64,000 bases of DNA from JANOZM01 sp031429355. GTDB taxonomy: Bacteria > Pseudomonadota > Gammaproteobacteria > Burkholderiales > Burkholderiaceae_E. The notes under the pieces were generated by a model, which ran no database searches, was not told the DNA's origin, and worked only from the letters and a program-made list of their open reading frames with translations. Within the stretch, counting starts at the first letter, position 1; every line of letters begins with the position of its first letter. A program made the position numbers and the translations under genes. The stretch lies in contig JANOZM010000016.1 of assembly GCA_031429355.1 (NCBI GenBank), positions 310,001-374,000 of the forward strand, written 5' to 3'. This document shows, piece after piece, positions 18,259 through 27,921 of the stretch.

Positions 18259-19511
18259 AACAAAAGCTATGCGTTTTGGGTGCCACTGGTTCGATTGGTG
18301 ATTCGACCTTAGATGTTGCTGCACGTCACCCCGACTTATTTGAAATCCACGCGCTAGTTGCAAATATTCGCGTTGATGAAATGTTGGCCCGAGTAGAGCG
18401 CTTTCGCCCCAATAAAGTCGTTATGAACGACGAAGCTGCAGCTCAACAATTGCGCCAACAAATCGTTAGTAGGGGATTAAGCACACAGGTGTTTGGTGGG
18501 CAAGCTGCTGCTATTGATGCTGCGTGCGAGGCGGATACGGTAATGGCAGCTATTGTTGGGGCTGCTGGTCTAGCACCGACCATTGCAGCGGCGCGTCTTG
18601 GACGCCGAATTTTGTTAGCAAACAAAGAAGCCTTGGTGATGGCTGGACCTTTGTTTGTTCAAGCTTGCCGCGATTCGAACGCGCTTGTGTTACCCATCGA
18701 TTCAGAGCACAACGCTATTTTTCAGTGTCTGCCAGTTAGCACTGAAGCCATTGCAAAGCGACAAGCGTTGGTACCTAGCGACTTGTCGCGCGTAAGCCAT
18801 TTAGTGCTTACTGCATCGGGCGGCCCGTTCCGTGATTACACTTTGCAACAAATGGAATCGGTAACTCCCGAGCAAGCCGTGGCGCATCCCAATTGGGCTA
18901 TGGGTCGTAAGATTTCTGTAGACTCCGCGACCTTGATGAATAAAGGCCTCGAACTTATTGAAGCTTGTTTGTTATATGGTCTAAATGCCGACAAAATTGA
19001 GGTCGTTGTACATCCCCAGAGTATTATCCATTCGATGGTGCAATTTATCGATGGATCTTTGCTAGCCCAAATGGGGCAACCCGATATGCGAACCCCCATT
19101 GCGCACTGTATGGCATGGCCCGATCGGTTTGAGGCCGGAGTCCCTCCATTAAATTTGCTAAAAGTAGCGCGTTTAGATTTTAAAGAACCCGACGAGCTTA
19201 AGTTTGCGTGCCTAAAATTGGCGCGCCAAGCCTACAGTATCGGTCCAGCAGCGCCTTGCGTTTTAAATGCAGCGAACGAAATTGCAGTTAGCGCATTCTT
19301 AGAACGAAAAATCGGTTTTCTCGATATTGCGCATGTTAATGAAATTGTCATGAATCTACTAGGTCATCAACTAGCACCGCAATCGATTGAAGATGTTTTA
19401 GCGCTTAATGATCAATCGCGTCAGGCGGCCCAACAAGAGGTCGATCGTTTTACCAATTCCCATTTTGCAATTACGCAATCGCAACACCCCTTAAGAGATT
19501 TAACCGAATGA
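18255..19511 (+). CDS. dxr: 1-deoxy-D-xylulose 5-phosphate reductoisomerase
   Basis: Second step of the MEP isoprenoid pathway, converting DXP to MEP with NADPH. The 418-residue product has the NADPH loop GATGSIGDSTLDV at the start, ANKEALVMAG, the metal site PIDSEHNAIFQ, and PNWAMGRKISVDSATLMNKGLE. GTG start inside the end of cdsA; the stop overlaps the ATG of rseP (ATGA). Length is slightly above the usual 390-400 because of an internal insertion near residue 175-190. Confidence 0.97.
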   Translation: MKQKLCVLGATGSIGDSTLDVAARHPDLFEIHALVANIRVDEMLARVERFRPNKVVMNDEAAAQQLRQQIVSRGLSTQVFGGQAAAIDAACEADTVMAAIVGAAGLAPTIAAARLGRRILLANKEALVMAGPLFVQACRDSNALVLPIDSEHNAIFQCLPVSTEAIAKRQALVPSDLSRVSHLVLTASGGPFRDYTLQQMESVTPEQAVAHPNWAMGRKISVDSATLMNKGLELIEACLLYGLNADKIEVVVHPQSIIHSMVQFIDGSLLAQMGQPDMRTPIAHCMAWPDRFEAGVPPLNLLKVARLDFKEPDELKFACLKLARQAYSIGPAAPCVLNAANEIAVSAFLERKIGFLDIAHVNEIVMNLLGHQLAPQSIEDVLALNDQSRQAAQQEVDRFTNSHFAITQSQHPLRDLTE

Positions 19512-20869
19512 TTAGCGCAACCTTTGGGACCATTCTTGCATTTCTTGTTGCAATTTGTGTCCTCGTTTTTGTTCACGAGCTGGGTCACTATCTAGCCGCG
19601 CGTTGGTGCGGAGTTAAGGTACTGCAATTTTCGATAGGCTTCGGGCCGGGGATCGAGCGTAAGTTCGGTAAAGATCAAACCAAATGGACATTAGCAGCCA
19701 TTCCTTTAGGCGGTTATGTAAAAATGTTGGACGAAGAAGTTGTTGAGGCCGAAGGTGGGCCAACTATTGCTTCAAACGAACTTCATCGAGCCTTTAATCG
19801 ACAACCCATTTGGAAGCGCTGCGTCATTGTCATAGCGGGGCCTCTAGCAAATTTTCTATTTGCAATTGCAGCCTACGCAGTCCTCAGTATGTCGGGCGTT
19901 GCAGAACCCGCTGCCAAACTTGCTGAACCCACCCAAGGTTCGATAGCTGCTGTCGCTGGGGTAGTTAAAGGTGATTATGTTGTACAAATTGATGGCGATA
20001 AAGTTTACTCGTGGAATGGCTTGCGCATGGCGATGCTGGATGCCGCAATTGATAAACGAGCGGTTGAACTAAGTATCGAAAATTCTGGCGCAACTAAAAC
20101 AGTCAACATTAGAACGTCCGATATTCCCCCTGCCGATTTAGAAAAAGACTTCCTTCGCGTTTTAGGCTTGGAGTTAGATGGTGGCCAATTAATCATCGGG
20201 CAATTGTCACCCGCTGGTGCGGCCGAACAGGCTGGGCTACAAACTGGCGATCTGCTCTTGAGTATCGATGGCAAGGTAATTTCAAAGAACTCTATTGCGA
20301 TCGATTTAATCAAACAATCGGCGGGTAAAGAATTAAGCTTTTTAGTTGAACGAAATTACACTCAGTTACAAATTAAAGTAATCCCTAAAGCAACCGCAGA
20401 TGGCGACAAAACGGTAGGCCGAATTGGTGCTGCCCTAGCCCAAAAACCGCAAATGGTTATTCAAGAGCGCGGCGTTATAGAAAGTCTTACAACCGGTGTT
20501 CGCCAGACTTGGGATATGTCGGTGTTTTCCCTTAGGATGCTAGGCAAAATGCTCACTGGGAACTTGTCTTGGCGTAATTTAAGTGGACCGATCACAATTG
20601 CCGATTATGCGGGTAAAACAGCGAAAATCGGATGGGAAGCTTATGTTGGCTTACTTGCGCTAATCAGCGTCAGCCTAGGGGTTCTCAATTTATTGCCGGT
20701 TCCCGTATTGGACGGGGGGCATTTGGTATATTACGGGCTTGAGGCATTGCGGGGTAAGCCCTTGTCCAAGCGAGTAATGGAATTGTCGCGTGGAGTGGGT
20801 GTGGCGCTAATTGGACTAATGATGGTTGTTGCCATTAGCAATGACATTATCCGAAAATTAGCATCGTAA
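19508..20869 (+). CDS. rseP: Site-2 membrane metalloprotease RseP
   Basis: Intramembrane zinc protease that clips anti-sigma factor and signal-peptide remnants during envelope stress. The 453-residue product has the HExxH zinc site HELGH at residues 23-27 in the first membrane helix, two PDZ domains (about 110-190 and 200-285), and the third zinc ligand in NLLPVPVLDGGH near residue 400. It sits directly upstream of bamA, as in many proteobacteria, linking envelope stress with outer-membrane assembly. Confidence 0.97.
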   Translation: MISATFGTILAFLVAICVLVFVHELGHYLAARWCGVKVLQFSIGFGPGIERKFGKDQTKWTLAAIPLGGYVKMLDEEVVEAEGGPTIASNELHRAFNRQPIWKRCVIVIAGPLANFLFAIAAYAVLSMSGVAEPAAKLAEPTQGSIAAVAGVVKGDYVVQIDGDKVYSWNGLRMAMLDAAIDKRAVELSIENSGATKTVNIRTSDIPPADLEKDFLRVLGLELDGGQLIIGQLSPAGAAEQAGLQTGDLLLSIDGKVISKNSIAIDLIKQSAGKELSFLVERNYTQLQIKVIPKATADGDKTVGRIGAALAQKPQMVIQERGVIESLTTGVRQTWDMSVFSLRMLGKMLTGNLSWRNLSGPITIADYAGKTAKIGWEAYVGLLALISVSLGVLNLLPVPVLDGGHLVYYGLEALRGKPLSKRVMELSRGVGVALIGLMMVVAISNDIIRKLAS

Positions 20870-20928
20870 TGCTTGGCGCAGTTTTGTTCGTATCTCTTGT
20901 ATCGTTTAGTTCCTAGTTGGGGAATCGT

Positions 20929-23229
20929 TTGAAAAGAAAATCACCGTGGCTGCTTAAGACGCTATCAGGCGCAATTGGGGCGGCTTTTAGTTTAGTGTCC
21001 AGCCTAGCTCTCGCTATCGAACCTTTTGTAGTTAAAGACATTCGTGTTGATGGTTTGCAAAGAACCGAAGTTGGAACTGTTTTTTCTTACTTACCTGTAA
21101 AAATTGGTGAAACTTTTACCGATGAAAAAGCGGCCTCAGCAATTCGAGCTTTGTTTGCAACTGGGTTTTTTAAAGACGTTAAAATTGAAGCGCAAAACGG
21201 CGTACTGATTATTATCGTTGATGAAAGACCAGCGGTCGGTGCAGTAGAACTATCGGGCGTGAAAGAGTTCGACAAAGAACAATTGAAAAAAGCCCTAGCC
21301 GACAATGGATTGTCTGAAGGTAGAATTTTTGATCGCTCTGTTTTAGATCGCGCCGAGCAAGAATTAAAACGCCAATACTTATCACGCGGCTTACTAAACG
21401 CACAAGTTACGACAACGGTTGCTCCATTAGAGAGAAATCGGGTTGCGATCACGATTAGTGTCGTCGAAGGTGAGTCGACAAAAATAGCCGAGATGCGCAT
21501 TGTAGGCAACAAAGCCTTCACAGAAAAACAGCTGTTAGACCAGTTTAATTTGACCATACCAACTTGGATCAGTTGGTATACAAAAACGGATCAATATGCG
21601 AAAGAAAAACTAACTGCTGATTTAGAAACACTTAAGTCGTTTTATTTAGACCGTGGTTTTTTCGAATTTGGAATTGAGTCATCGCAAGTGTCTATTTCCC
21701 CAGACAAATCTGGGGTATTTCTTTCTGTCGTAATTAATGAAGGTGAACCTTTCAATGTTGGCGACTTAAAGTTTGCCGGCGATATGTTGGGACGCGAAGA
21801 CGCTTTGCGTAGCTTCTTAAACTTAAAGACCGGCGATTCGTTTTCAGGCAAAAAGCTGAGCGATTCAATCAAAAAGATGCAGGACTATTTAGGCGAGCTT
21901 GGCTATGCGTTTGCTAACATATCGCCGATCCCACAGGTCGACCGTGAAAAGCGGGTGGTCGGATTTACCTTCGCAGTAGATCCTGGACGCCGTGCTTACG
22001 TCAGGCGAATTAGCATTGCAGGCAATCAACGAACCCGTGATGAAGTTATCCGTCGCGAATTACGCCAATTTGAGGCCAGTTGGTACGATAGTGATCGTAT
22101 TCGCTTATCTCGCGATAGAGTTGAACGACTCGGATTTTTTAAAGAAGTTCAATTAGAAACCAAACCAGTGCCTGACGCGCCGGATCAGGTTGATTTGCTG
22201 ATAAACGTCGTAGAAAAGCCAGCAAATAGTTTAACTTTTGGCATCGGTTTTTCTTCTGCAGAAAATGTTAGCGTCAACTTTGGCGTTAACCAAGAAAACT
22301 TTTTGGGTACTGGTCGAAACGTTAATCTTAAATTAAATACCAGCAAAGCGAATCGTGCTTTAAGTGTTGGCTATTTCGAGCCCTACTTAACAGACAATGG
22401 TGTCAGTCGTGGGTTTGATATATCGACAAGTCGTTTAAATGCGCGAGAGCTTGGACTTGGCAGTTATTCGCAAAGAACGTCCGCAATTGGTCTAAAGTTT
22501 GGAATTCCGTACACCGAAATCGATAGAGTCGTTTTTGGACTTGGCTACGAAAATATTCGATTAGATACTGATGCACTATCGCCACGTAGGCTTCAAGAAT
22601 TCGTGACCCAATTTGGGCCGAAAGCCAGTGCTTTGGTTGGCTCAGTTGCTTGGAGTCGTGATAGCCGCGACAATCCACTAGTGCCAAGTAAAGGCCGTTT
22701 GCAAACGGCTTCTCTAGAGATTGCCCTCCCAGGTTTTGAGCAGCGTTTTTACCGTGCGAGCTATATCGATCAATCGTATTATCCGATTAACAAAGACTTC
22801 ACTTTAGGGTTTTACGGTGACATCGCAGTTGGACGAGGAATGGCCGGCAAGCCATTTCCGGTTTTCAAGAATTATTTTGCAGGTGGTATAGGATCAGTAC
22901 GCACCTATGAAACAAACTCGTTAGGACCGCGAGATCCGAATGGAGTTGATTCGCAAGGCGCTCCAAACAGGTTGCAAGGGTCGATCGAATTAATGTTTCC
23001 GTTGCCAGGTACAGGTAACGATAAAACACTAAGAGGTTTTTTGTTCTTAGACGGCGGAAATGTATTTGCAAGTAAGTTCGAATTAGGACAATTGCGGTAC
23101 GCTACCGGCTTGGGTGTTGGTTGGCAATCGCCTTTAGGGCCAATGAAGCTGTCGTACGGTTTTCCGATTAAGCGCGAGCCTACCGACAAGCTACAACGTT
23201 TCCAATTCCAAATTGGGACAGGGTTTTAA
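20929..23229 (+). CDS. bamA: Outer membrane protein assembly factor BamA
   Basis: Central component of the BAM complex that folds beta-barrel proteins into the outer membrane. The product (766 residues) has a signal peptide ending in SSLALA, five POTRA domains (about residues 30-430) and a C-terminal 16-strand barrel ending in Phe (QFQIGTGF). No ATG or GTG fits the N-terminus. I prefer the TTG at 20929, giving MKRKSPWLLK and five bases after a GGGGAA Shine-Dalgarno, over the TTG at 20917. A TTG start would limit translation of an essential gene. Confidence 0.96.
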   Translation: MKRKSPWLLKTLSGAIGAAFSLVSSLALAIEPFVVKDIRVDGLQRTEVGTVFSYLPVKIGETFTDEKAASAIRALFATGFFKDVKIEAQNGVLIIIVDERPAVGAVELSGVKEFDKEQLKKALADNGLSEGRIFDRSVLDRAEQELKRQYLSRGLLNAQVTTTVAPLERNRVAITISVVEGESTKIAEMRIVGNKAFTEKQLLDQFNLTIPTWISWYTKTDQYAKEKLTADLETLKSFYLDRGFFEFGIESSQVSISPDKSGVFLSVVINEGEPFNVGDLKFAGDMLGREDALRSFLNLKTGDSFSGKKLSDSIKKMQDYLGELGYAFANISPIPQVDREKRVVGFTFAVDPGRRAYVRRISIAGNQRTRDEVIRRELRQFEASWYDSDRIRLSRDRVERLGFFKEVQLETKPVPDAPDQVDLLINVVEKPANSLTFGIGFSSAENVSVNFGVNQENFLGTGRNVNLKLNTSKANRALSVGYFEPYLTDNGVSRGFDISTSRLNARELGLGSYSQRTSAIGLKFGIPYTEIDRVVFGLGYENIRLDTDALSPRRLQEFVTQFGPKASALVGSVAWSRDSRDNPLVPSKGRLQTASLEIALPGFEQRFYRASYIDQSYYPINKDFTLGFYGDIAVGRGMAGKPFPVFKNYFAGGIGSVRTYETNSLGPRDPNGVDSQGAPNRLQGSIELMFPLPGTGNDKTLRGFLFLDGGNVFASKFELGQLRYATGLGVGWQSPLGPMKLSYGFPIKREPTDKLQRFQFQIGTGF

Positions 23230-23299
23230 CTGCCCTAGAACCGTTAGTTTCGATATTATTAAATTTTAAAATGCTGTTTTCAGTTAGGGTGGTGAAGTG

Positions 23300-23818
23300 A
23301 TGAATAAGATGATTAAACGATGGTTGGTTGCCAGTATTGCTGGACTAGGTTTGTTGTCGAGCGTACCTGCAGTTTCCGCTCAAGAACTTAAAGTGGGTTT
23401 GGTAAACTCCGAGCGCATTTTGCGTGAGGCACAACTGGCCCGCACCGCTGAGCAACGCTTAGAAGCCGAATTTGCTAAACGCGATAAAGAAATGCAAGAC
23501 TTAGCAACCCGGTTGCGTACCCTAGCCGAAAAGCTTGAAAAAGAATCAGCTGTTTTGTCAGAGAGCGAACGCGGTCGTCGTCAACGCGAAGTGGCCGAGC
23601 TAGATCGGGACTTGCAGCGCAAGCAACGCGAATTTCGCGAAGATTTAAATCAACGTCGCAATGAAGAAATGGCGCAAATTCAAGAACGTGCGCAGCGAAT
23701 TATTCGCCAAATTGCCGAGGCCGAAAAATTCGATTTAATCGTTCAAGAAGCTATTTACTTTAGCCCGCGGATAGATATTACCGAGCGCGTCATTCGGGCA
23801 TTAAACGCTGCACGATAA
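23300..23818 (+). CDS. skp: Periplasmic chaperone Skp (OmpH family)
   Basis: Trimeric periplasmic chaperone that carries unfolded outer-membrane proteins to BamA. The product of about 172 residues has a signal peptide ending in PAVSAQ, the family start LKVGLVNSERILREAQ, a long charged helical hairpin rich in Arg/Glu/Gln, and the C-terminal FDLIVQEAIYFSPRIDITE. ATG 23300 or the GTG directly before it is the start. It lies between bamA and lpxD, the normal position. Confidence 0.95.
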   Translation: MNKMIKRWLVASIAGLGLLSSVPAVSAQELKVGLVNSERILREAQLARTAEQRLEAEFAKRDKEMQDLATRLRTLAEKLEKESAVLSESERGRRQREVAELDRDLQRKQREFREDLNQRRNEEMAQIQERAQRIIRQIAEAEKFDLIVQEAIYFSPRIDITERVIRALNAAR

Positions 23819-23821
23819 GTT

Positions 23822-24859
23822 GTGGCTGCCTATCAAGTTACTGCCGGGCAACTGGTTGAACAATTTGGTGGATTGCTTGTTGGCGATTCACAAACCACAG
23901 TATCTAAGCTGGGCAGCTTAGCTGAGTCCGATCAACACGCACTTAGTTTTTTAAGCAATTCCAAATATCGAAACCAGCTTAAACAAACCCAAGCAGGAAT
24001 TGTCTTAATCCAAGAGCCTGCGCGCGTTGATTTACCGACCGGTGCTACTGCAATTGTTTGCGAGCAACCATATTTGTATTATGCAAAAGTCTCTCAGTTG
24101 TTTGCGCCAACTAAACCACAACCAGGCATTCACAGCAGTGCCAGTATCGACCCAACAGCTACCATCGGCAAAGCCGTTAGCATTGGCGCAAACGTTTGCA
24201 TAGCAGCAGGTGTAACCATAGGGGATCACTGCATCTTAATGGCCAATATTGTAGTCGGTGAAAATTGCGATATTGGGCAACACTCGTTTATTTATCCCAA
24301 CGTTACGATGTATCACGGTTGCTCAATTGGCGACCATTGCATTGTCCATAGCGGAGCCGTCATTGGTGCTGATGGTTTTGGTTTTGCTCCAAGCGAGCAA
24401 GGTTGGCAAAAAATAACGCAATTGGGCGGCGTCGTGATTGGCAATCATGTCGAAATAGGCGCTAACACTTGTATTGACCGTGGTGCCATTGGCGATACGC
24501 AAATTGGCGATGGTTGTAAGTTCGATAACCAAATTCAAATTGCACACAACGTTAAAGTAGGTGCAAATACGGTGATGGCCGCGTGTGTCGGGGTAGCGGG
24601 CAGCGCGACTATTGGCGAGGGTTGCATGATTGGTGGAGCAGCCGGAATACTTGGGCATTTAAGTATTGCTGATGGGGTAACTATTTCGGCGATGTCGTTA
24701 GTTACGCGAAGTATCGCCGAGCCAGGAATGTACACAGGCGTATTCCCATTAATGCCTAATCGCGAATGGGAGCGCTCGGCAGTAATTGTTCGGCAATTAG
24801 ATCAATTGCGTGGGCGTATCAAAAGCCTCGAAGAACAACAAACAGATCAACAAAAATAA
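23822..24859 (+). CDS. lpxD: UDP-3-O-acylglucosamine N-acyltransferase LpxD
   Basis: Third step of lipid A synthesis, adding the N-linked hydroxyacyl chain. The 345-residue product has the N-terminal uridine-binding domain (about 1-100) and a left-handed beta-helix of hexapeptide repeats, including the catalytic His region DNQIQIAHNVKVG and GANTCIDRGAIGDT. It begins with GTG three bases after the skp stop. Its many repeats of the [IV]G motif are visible across residues 105-320. Confidence 0.96.
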   Translation: MAAYQVTAGQLVEQFGGLLVGDSQTTVSKLGSLAESDQHALSFLSNSKYRNQLKQTQAGIVLIQEPARVDLPTGATAIVCEQPYLYYAKVSQLFAPTKPQPGIHSSASIDPTATIGKAVSIGANVCIAAGVTIGDHCILMANIVVGENCDIGQHSFIYPNVTMYHGCSIGDHCIVHSGAVIGADGFGFAPSEQGWQKITQLGGVVIGNHVEIGANTCIDRGAIGDTQIGDGCKFDNQIQIAHNVKVGANTVMAACVGVAGSATIGEGCMIGGAAGILGHLSIADGVTISAMSLVTRSIAEPGMYTGVFPLMPNREWERSAVIVRQLDQLRGRIKSLEEQQTDQQK

Positions 24860-24869
24860 GAGGTTTTTC

Positions 24870-25328
24870 GTGCTTGATATTCGACAAATTATGGAGTTTT
24901 TACCGCATCGCTACCCATTGTTGTTAGTGGATAGGGTGTTAGAAATCGAAAGCGGCAAGCGAATCAAGGCACTAAAAAACGTCACCATTAACGAGCCTTT
25001 TTTTGTGGGTCACTTTCCTCATGTGCCGGTAATGCCCGGCGTGCTAATTATCGAAGCAATGGCGCAAGCTGCCGGTATTTTGTCGTTTCACACGATGGAG
25101 CGTAAAGCGGATGATAAATCGGTGTATTACTTTGTTGGTATTGATGGAGCGCGCTTTAAGCGTCCCGTAGTGCCGGGGGATCAACTTATTATCGAAGTTG
25201 AAATATTGCGTTTAGCGCGCTCAATTTCCAAGTTTTCAGCCAAAGCCACTGTGGATGGACAAGTGGCAGCAGAAGCTGAATTAATGTGCACTTTGCGTAA
25301 TCTTGATGACCCTAGCAAGGCTGGGTAA
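24870..25328 (+). CDS. fabZ: 3-hydroxyacyl-ACP dehydratase FabZ
   Basis: Hot-dog fold dehydratase of fatty-acid elongation; it competes with LpxA for hydroxymyristoyl-ACP, which explains its place in the lipid A operon. Numbering from GTG 24870, the 152-residue product has PHRYPLLLVDRVLE, catalytic His48 in GHFPHVPVMPGVL and Glu62 in IIEAMAQAAG. I choose the GTG at 24870 because AAGAGG lies just upstream; the longer open frame would overlap lpxD by 50 bases with an unrelated basic extension. Confidence 0.96.
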   Translation: MLDIRQIMEFLPHRYPLLLVDRVLEIESGKRIKALKNVTINEPFFVGHFPHVPVMPGVLIIEAMAQAAGILSFHTMERKADDKSVYYFVGIDGARFKRPVVPGDQLIIEVEILRLARSISKFSAKATVDGQVAAEAELMCTLRNLDDPSKAG

Positions 25329-25333
25329 GTATT

Positions 25334-26137
25334 ATGGCTGTCACCATTCATCCTTCAGCTTTTGTTGATCCCAAGGCGCAACTGGCCGACGGTGTGACGG
25401 TCGGTGCGTTTTCGGTTGTTGGCGCATACGTTTCTATTGGTGCAAACAGTCAACTTCACGCGCATGTGATTATTGACGGCCACACAACAATTGGTGCGAA
25501 TAATAATTTTCACCCACACAGTGTTATTGGTGGCGCGCCGCAAGACAAAAAATACGCAGGTGAACCAACTCAGCTAGTCATTGGCGATTGTAATACCTTT
25601 CGCGAATCCGTCACCGTTAATTGCGGTACCGTGCAAGATGGGGGCGTTACCCGTGTTGGGAACGACAATTGGGTTATGGCCTATGTTCATGTAGCCCATG
25701 ATTGTTTGGTTGGCAACAACACGATTATGGCCAATTGCGTACAACTCGCCGGGCATGTCGTTGTTGGTGATTGGGCAATATTAGGTGGCTTTACTGGTGT
25801 TCACCAGTTTTGCAAAGTTGGCGCGCACGCAATGGCCGGGGTAGGTTCGGTTGTTTTGCACGATATTCCGCCGTACGTAATGGTTTCGGGCAATAGCGCA
25901 GCCGCCCATGGCATTAACACCGAAGGTCTTAAAAGGCGTGGTTTTACTGCGTCACAAATTGCACAATTGCGCCTTGCGTACAAAACGCTTTATAAACAAG
26001 GCTTAACATTCGAACAAGCAAAATTGGCGCTAGCAAGTCAAATTGAAACTTTGCAACAAGCCGAACCCGATTGTGCACAATCGGTTGCTTTGCTCGCTAA
26101 CTTTCTTGGCGATGTTACAAGAGGCATTGTTCGCTAA
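25334..26137 (+). CDS. lpxA: UDP-GlcNAc O-acyltransferase LpxA
   Basis: First step of lipid A synthesis. The 267-residue product is a left-handed beta-helix of hexapeptide repeats followed by a helical C-terminus. The catalytic His lies in YVHVAHDCLVGN and the ruler-region motif GGFTGVHQFCKVGAHAM is present. It starts six bases after fabZ and its stop shares one base with the lpxB ATG (TAATG). Confidence 0.97.
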   Translation: MAVTIHPSAFVDPKAQLADGVTVGAFSVVGAYVSIGANSQLHAHVIIDGHTTIGANNNFHPHSVIGGAPQDKKYAGEPTQLVIGDCNTFRESVTVNCGTVQDGGVTRVGNDNWVMAYVHVAHDCLVGNNTIMANCVQLAGHVVVGDWAILGGFTGVHQFCKVGAHAMAGVGSVVLHDIPPYVMVSGNSAAAHGINTEGLKRRGFTASQIAQLRLAYKTLYKQGLTFEQAKLALASQIETLQQAEPDCAQSVALLANFLGDVTRGIVR

Positions 26138-27306
26138 TGGCAAAGGCAAACCAAAGGCGTCCGCAAGGGCAGGGCTTAGCGATGGTTGCGGGTGAAGTCT
26201 CGGGCGATATGTTGGCCTCCTCTGTTTTAAAAGAACTACGACAGCTAGAACCTGAACTTGCAACCTATGGCATTGGTGGCGAGCATATGCGCGGCACTGG
26301 TTTCGATGCTTGGTGGGATAGCAAAACATTAGCAGTTCGCGGCTTTGTAGAAGTGCTTTCTGTATACCCAAAACTAGCCGGTATTCGTCGAGATTTTGCG
26401 AAACGAGTGTTAGCTGACCCGCCTAAGTTGTTTATGGGCGTTGATGCGCCAGATTTTAATTTAGATTTAGCGCGCCGTTTAAAAGCGCAAAAAATTCGTA
26501 CAGCCCATTTTATTAGCCCTTCAATTTGGGCGTGGCGGGGCGGGCGTATCGATCGTATTCGCGACTCGGTAGATCACATGTTAGTAGTGTTTCCGTTTGA
26601 AGAACAAATTTATCGCAAAGCGAAAATTGCCGCTACTTTTGTGGGCCATCCGTTAGCTGATGAAATTCCGCTAACGGTTTCAAAAGCAGATGCCAAAGAA
26701 AAATTAGGCATTCCAAAATCTACTCGGGTGGTTGCTGTTTTACCGGGTAGTCGCTTAAGTGAAGCCCAGCACAATGGGCCACGATTCTTAAAAACAATCG
26801 CACAAATTGCTTCGTTTCGAGATGACTGGGTGTTTGTGTTGCCAGCAGCCACGCCCGAGATTAAAGCGATGTTGCAAAAACAAGTGCGTTTGGCAAAGCT
26901 TGGTTCGCAGTTTCCGTTAAAAATTACCGACGGAAAATCGCATCGCGCGTTAGCCGCTGCCGATGGTGTTCTAGTGGCCAGTGGCACTGCTACCTTAGAG
27001 ACGGCTTTGTTTAAAAAGCCGATGGTGATTTCATATCACATGAATCCAATTAGTTATCGGATCATGAAGCCAATGGCTTACTTACCCTATGTGGGTCTAC
27101 CGAATATTTTATCGGGCGCATTTGTAGTGCCCGAATTTATTCAAAGCGCGGCCGATCCAAAAGCAATGGCGGTTGCACTAATTCGCCAAATTGAAAACGA
27201 TGAAGACGTAGATCGTTTAGAAAAACGCTTTACCGAAATGCACTTAGAGTTACGCCAAGGTTGCGCCCAAAAAGCGAGCCAAGTTATTCGCGAACTGATG
27301 TATTAG
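26137..27306 (+). CDS. lpxB: Lipid-A-disaccharide synthase LpxB
   Basis: GT19 glycosyltransferase that joins UDP-diacylglucosamine and lipid X into the lipid A disaccharide at the inner membrane. The 389-residue product shows MVAGEVSGDML, GIGGEHMRGTGF, GVDAPDFNL, SPSIWAWR, VLPGSRLSE and ASGTATLETAL, all in the expected order. It overlaps lpxA by one base, so it is translationally coupled. Confidence 0.97.
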   Translation: MAKANQRRPQGQGLAMVAGEVSGDMLASSVLKELRQLEPELATYGIGGEHMRGTGFDAWWDSKTLAVRGFVEVLSVYPKLAGIRRDFAKRVLADPPKLFMGVDAPDFNLDLARRLKAQKIRTAHFISPSIWAWRGGRIDRIRDSVDHMLVVFPFEEQIYRKAKIAATFVGHPLADEIPLTVSKADAKEKLGIPKSTRVVAVLPGSRLSEAQHNGPRFLKTIAQIASFRDDWVFVLPAATPEIKAMLQKQVRLAKLGSQFPLKITDGKSHRALAAADGVLVASGTATLETALFKKPMVISYHMNPISYRIMKPMAYLPYVGLPNILSGAFVVPEFIQSAADPKAMAVALIRQIENDEDVDRLEKRFTEMHLELRQGCAQKASQVIRELMY

Positions 27307-27308
27307 CA

Positions 27309-27893
27309 ATGGCAATAACGGATGGTTTAACGATGCTAGTTTGTGGTGTCGACGAAGCAGGGCGTGGGCCGCTGGCCGGGCCGGTCTATGCGGCGGCGGT
27401 TATTCTCGATCCGACCAATCCAATTGATGGGTTAAAAGACTCTAAGGTGCTTTCTGCACCCAAACGCGAAGCCTTAGCACTAATCATTAAAGAGCGCGCG
27501 TTGGGCTGGCATATTGCCTTTGCAACTGCCGCAGAAATTGACGAAATCAATATTTTGCAAGCCACCCTGTTGGCAATGCAACGCGCTGTGCAAGGTTTAG
27601 CGTTGACGCCAGGCCTAGCTTTAGTGGACGGGAATCGCGCGCCAAAATTGGCCTGCGAAGTGAAAACTATTGTTAAAGGCGACGCCTCTGAAGCGTGCAT
27701 CAGCGCGGCTTCGATTTTGGCTAAAACCGAACGCGATGCGTTTTTGCTGTTGTTGCATTATAAGTTTCCTCACTACAACTTTAAACAGCACAAAGGCTAC
27801 CCTACGGCCGCCCATTTAAACGCCTTAAAAGAGTACGGACCTTGCCCCGAACATCGCCGAAGTTTTGGCCCAGTTCGACGATCTTTGTTTTAA
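27309..27893 (+). CDS. rnhB: Ribonuclease HII
   Basis: Cuts RNA in RNA/DNA hybrids and at misincorporated ribonucleotides. Active-site motifs are GVDEAGRGPLAGPV, LKDSKVLS, LVDGN and KGDASEACISAASILAK. ATG 27309 lies two bases after the lpxB stop and gives 194 residues; an ATG at 27333 is possible. The 3' neighbour starts 28 bases later. Confidence 0.96.
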   Translation: MAITDGLTMLVCGVDEAGRGPLAGPVYAAAVILDPTNPIDGLKDSKVLSAPKREALALIIKERALGWHIAFATAAEIDEINILQATLLAMQRAVQGLALTPGLALVDGNRAPKLACEVKTIVKGDASEACISAASILAKTERDAFLLLLHYKFPHYNFKQHKGYPTAAHLNALKEYGPCPEHRRSFGPVRRSLF

Positions 27894-27921
27894 ACTACGG
27901 TCTTTGTCATACACTACGCCG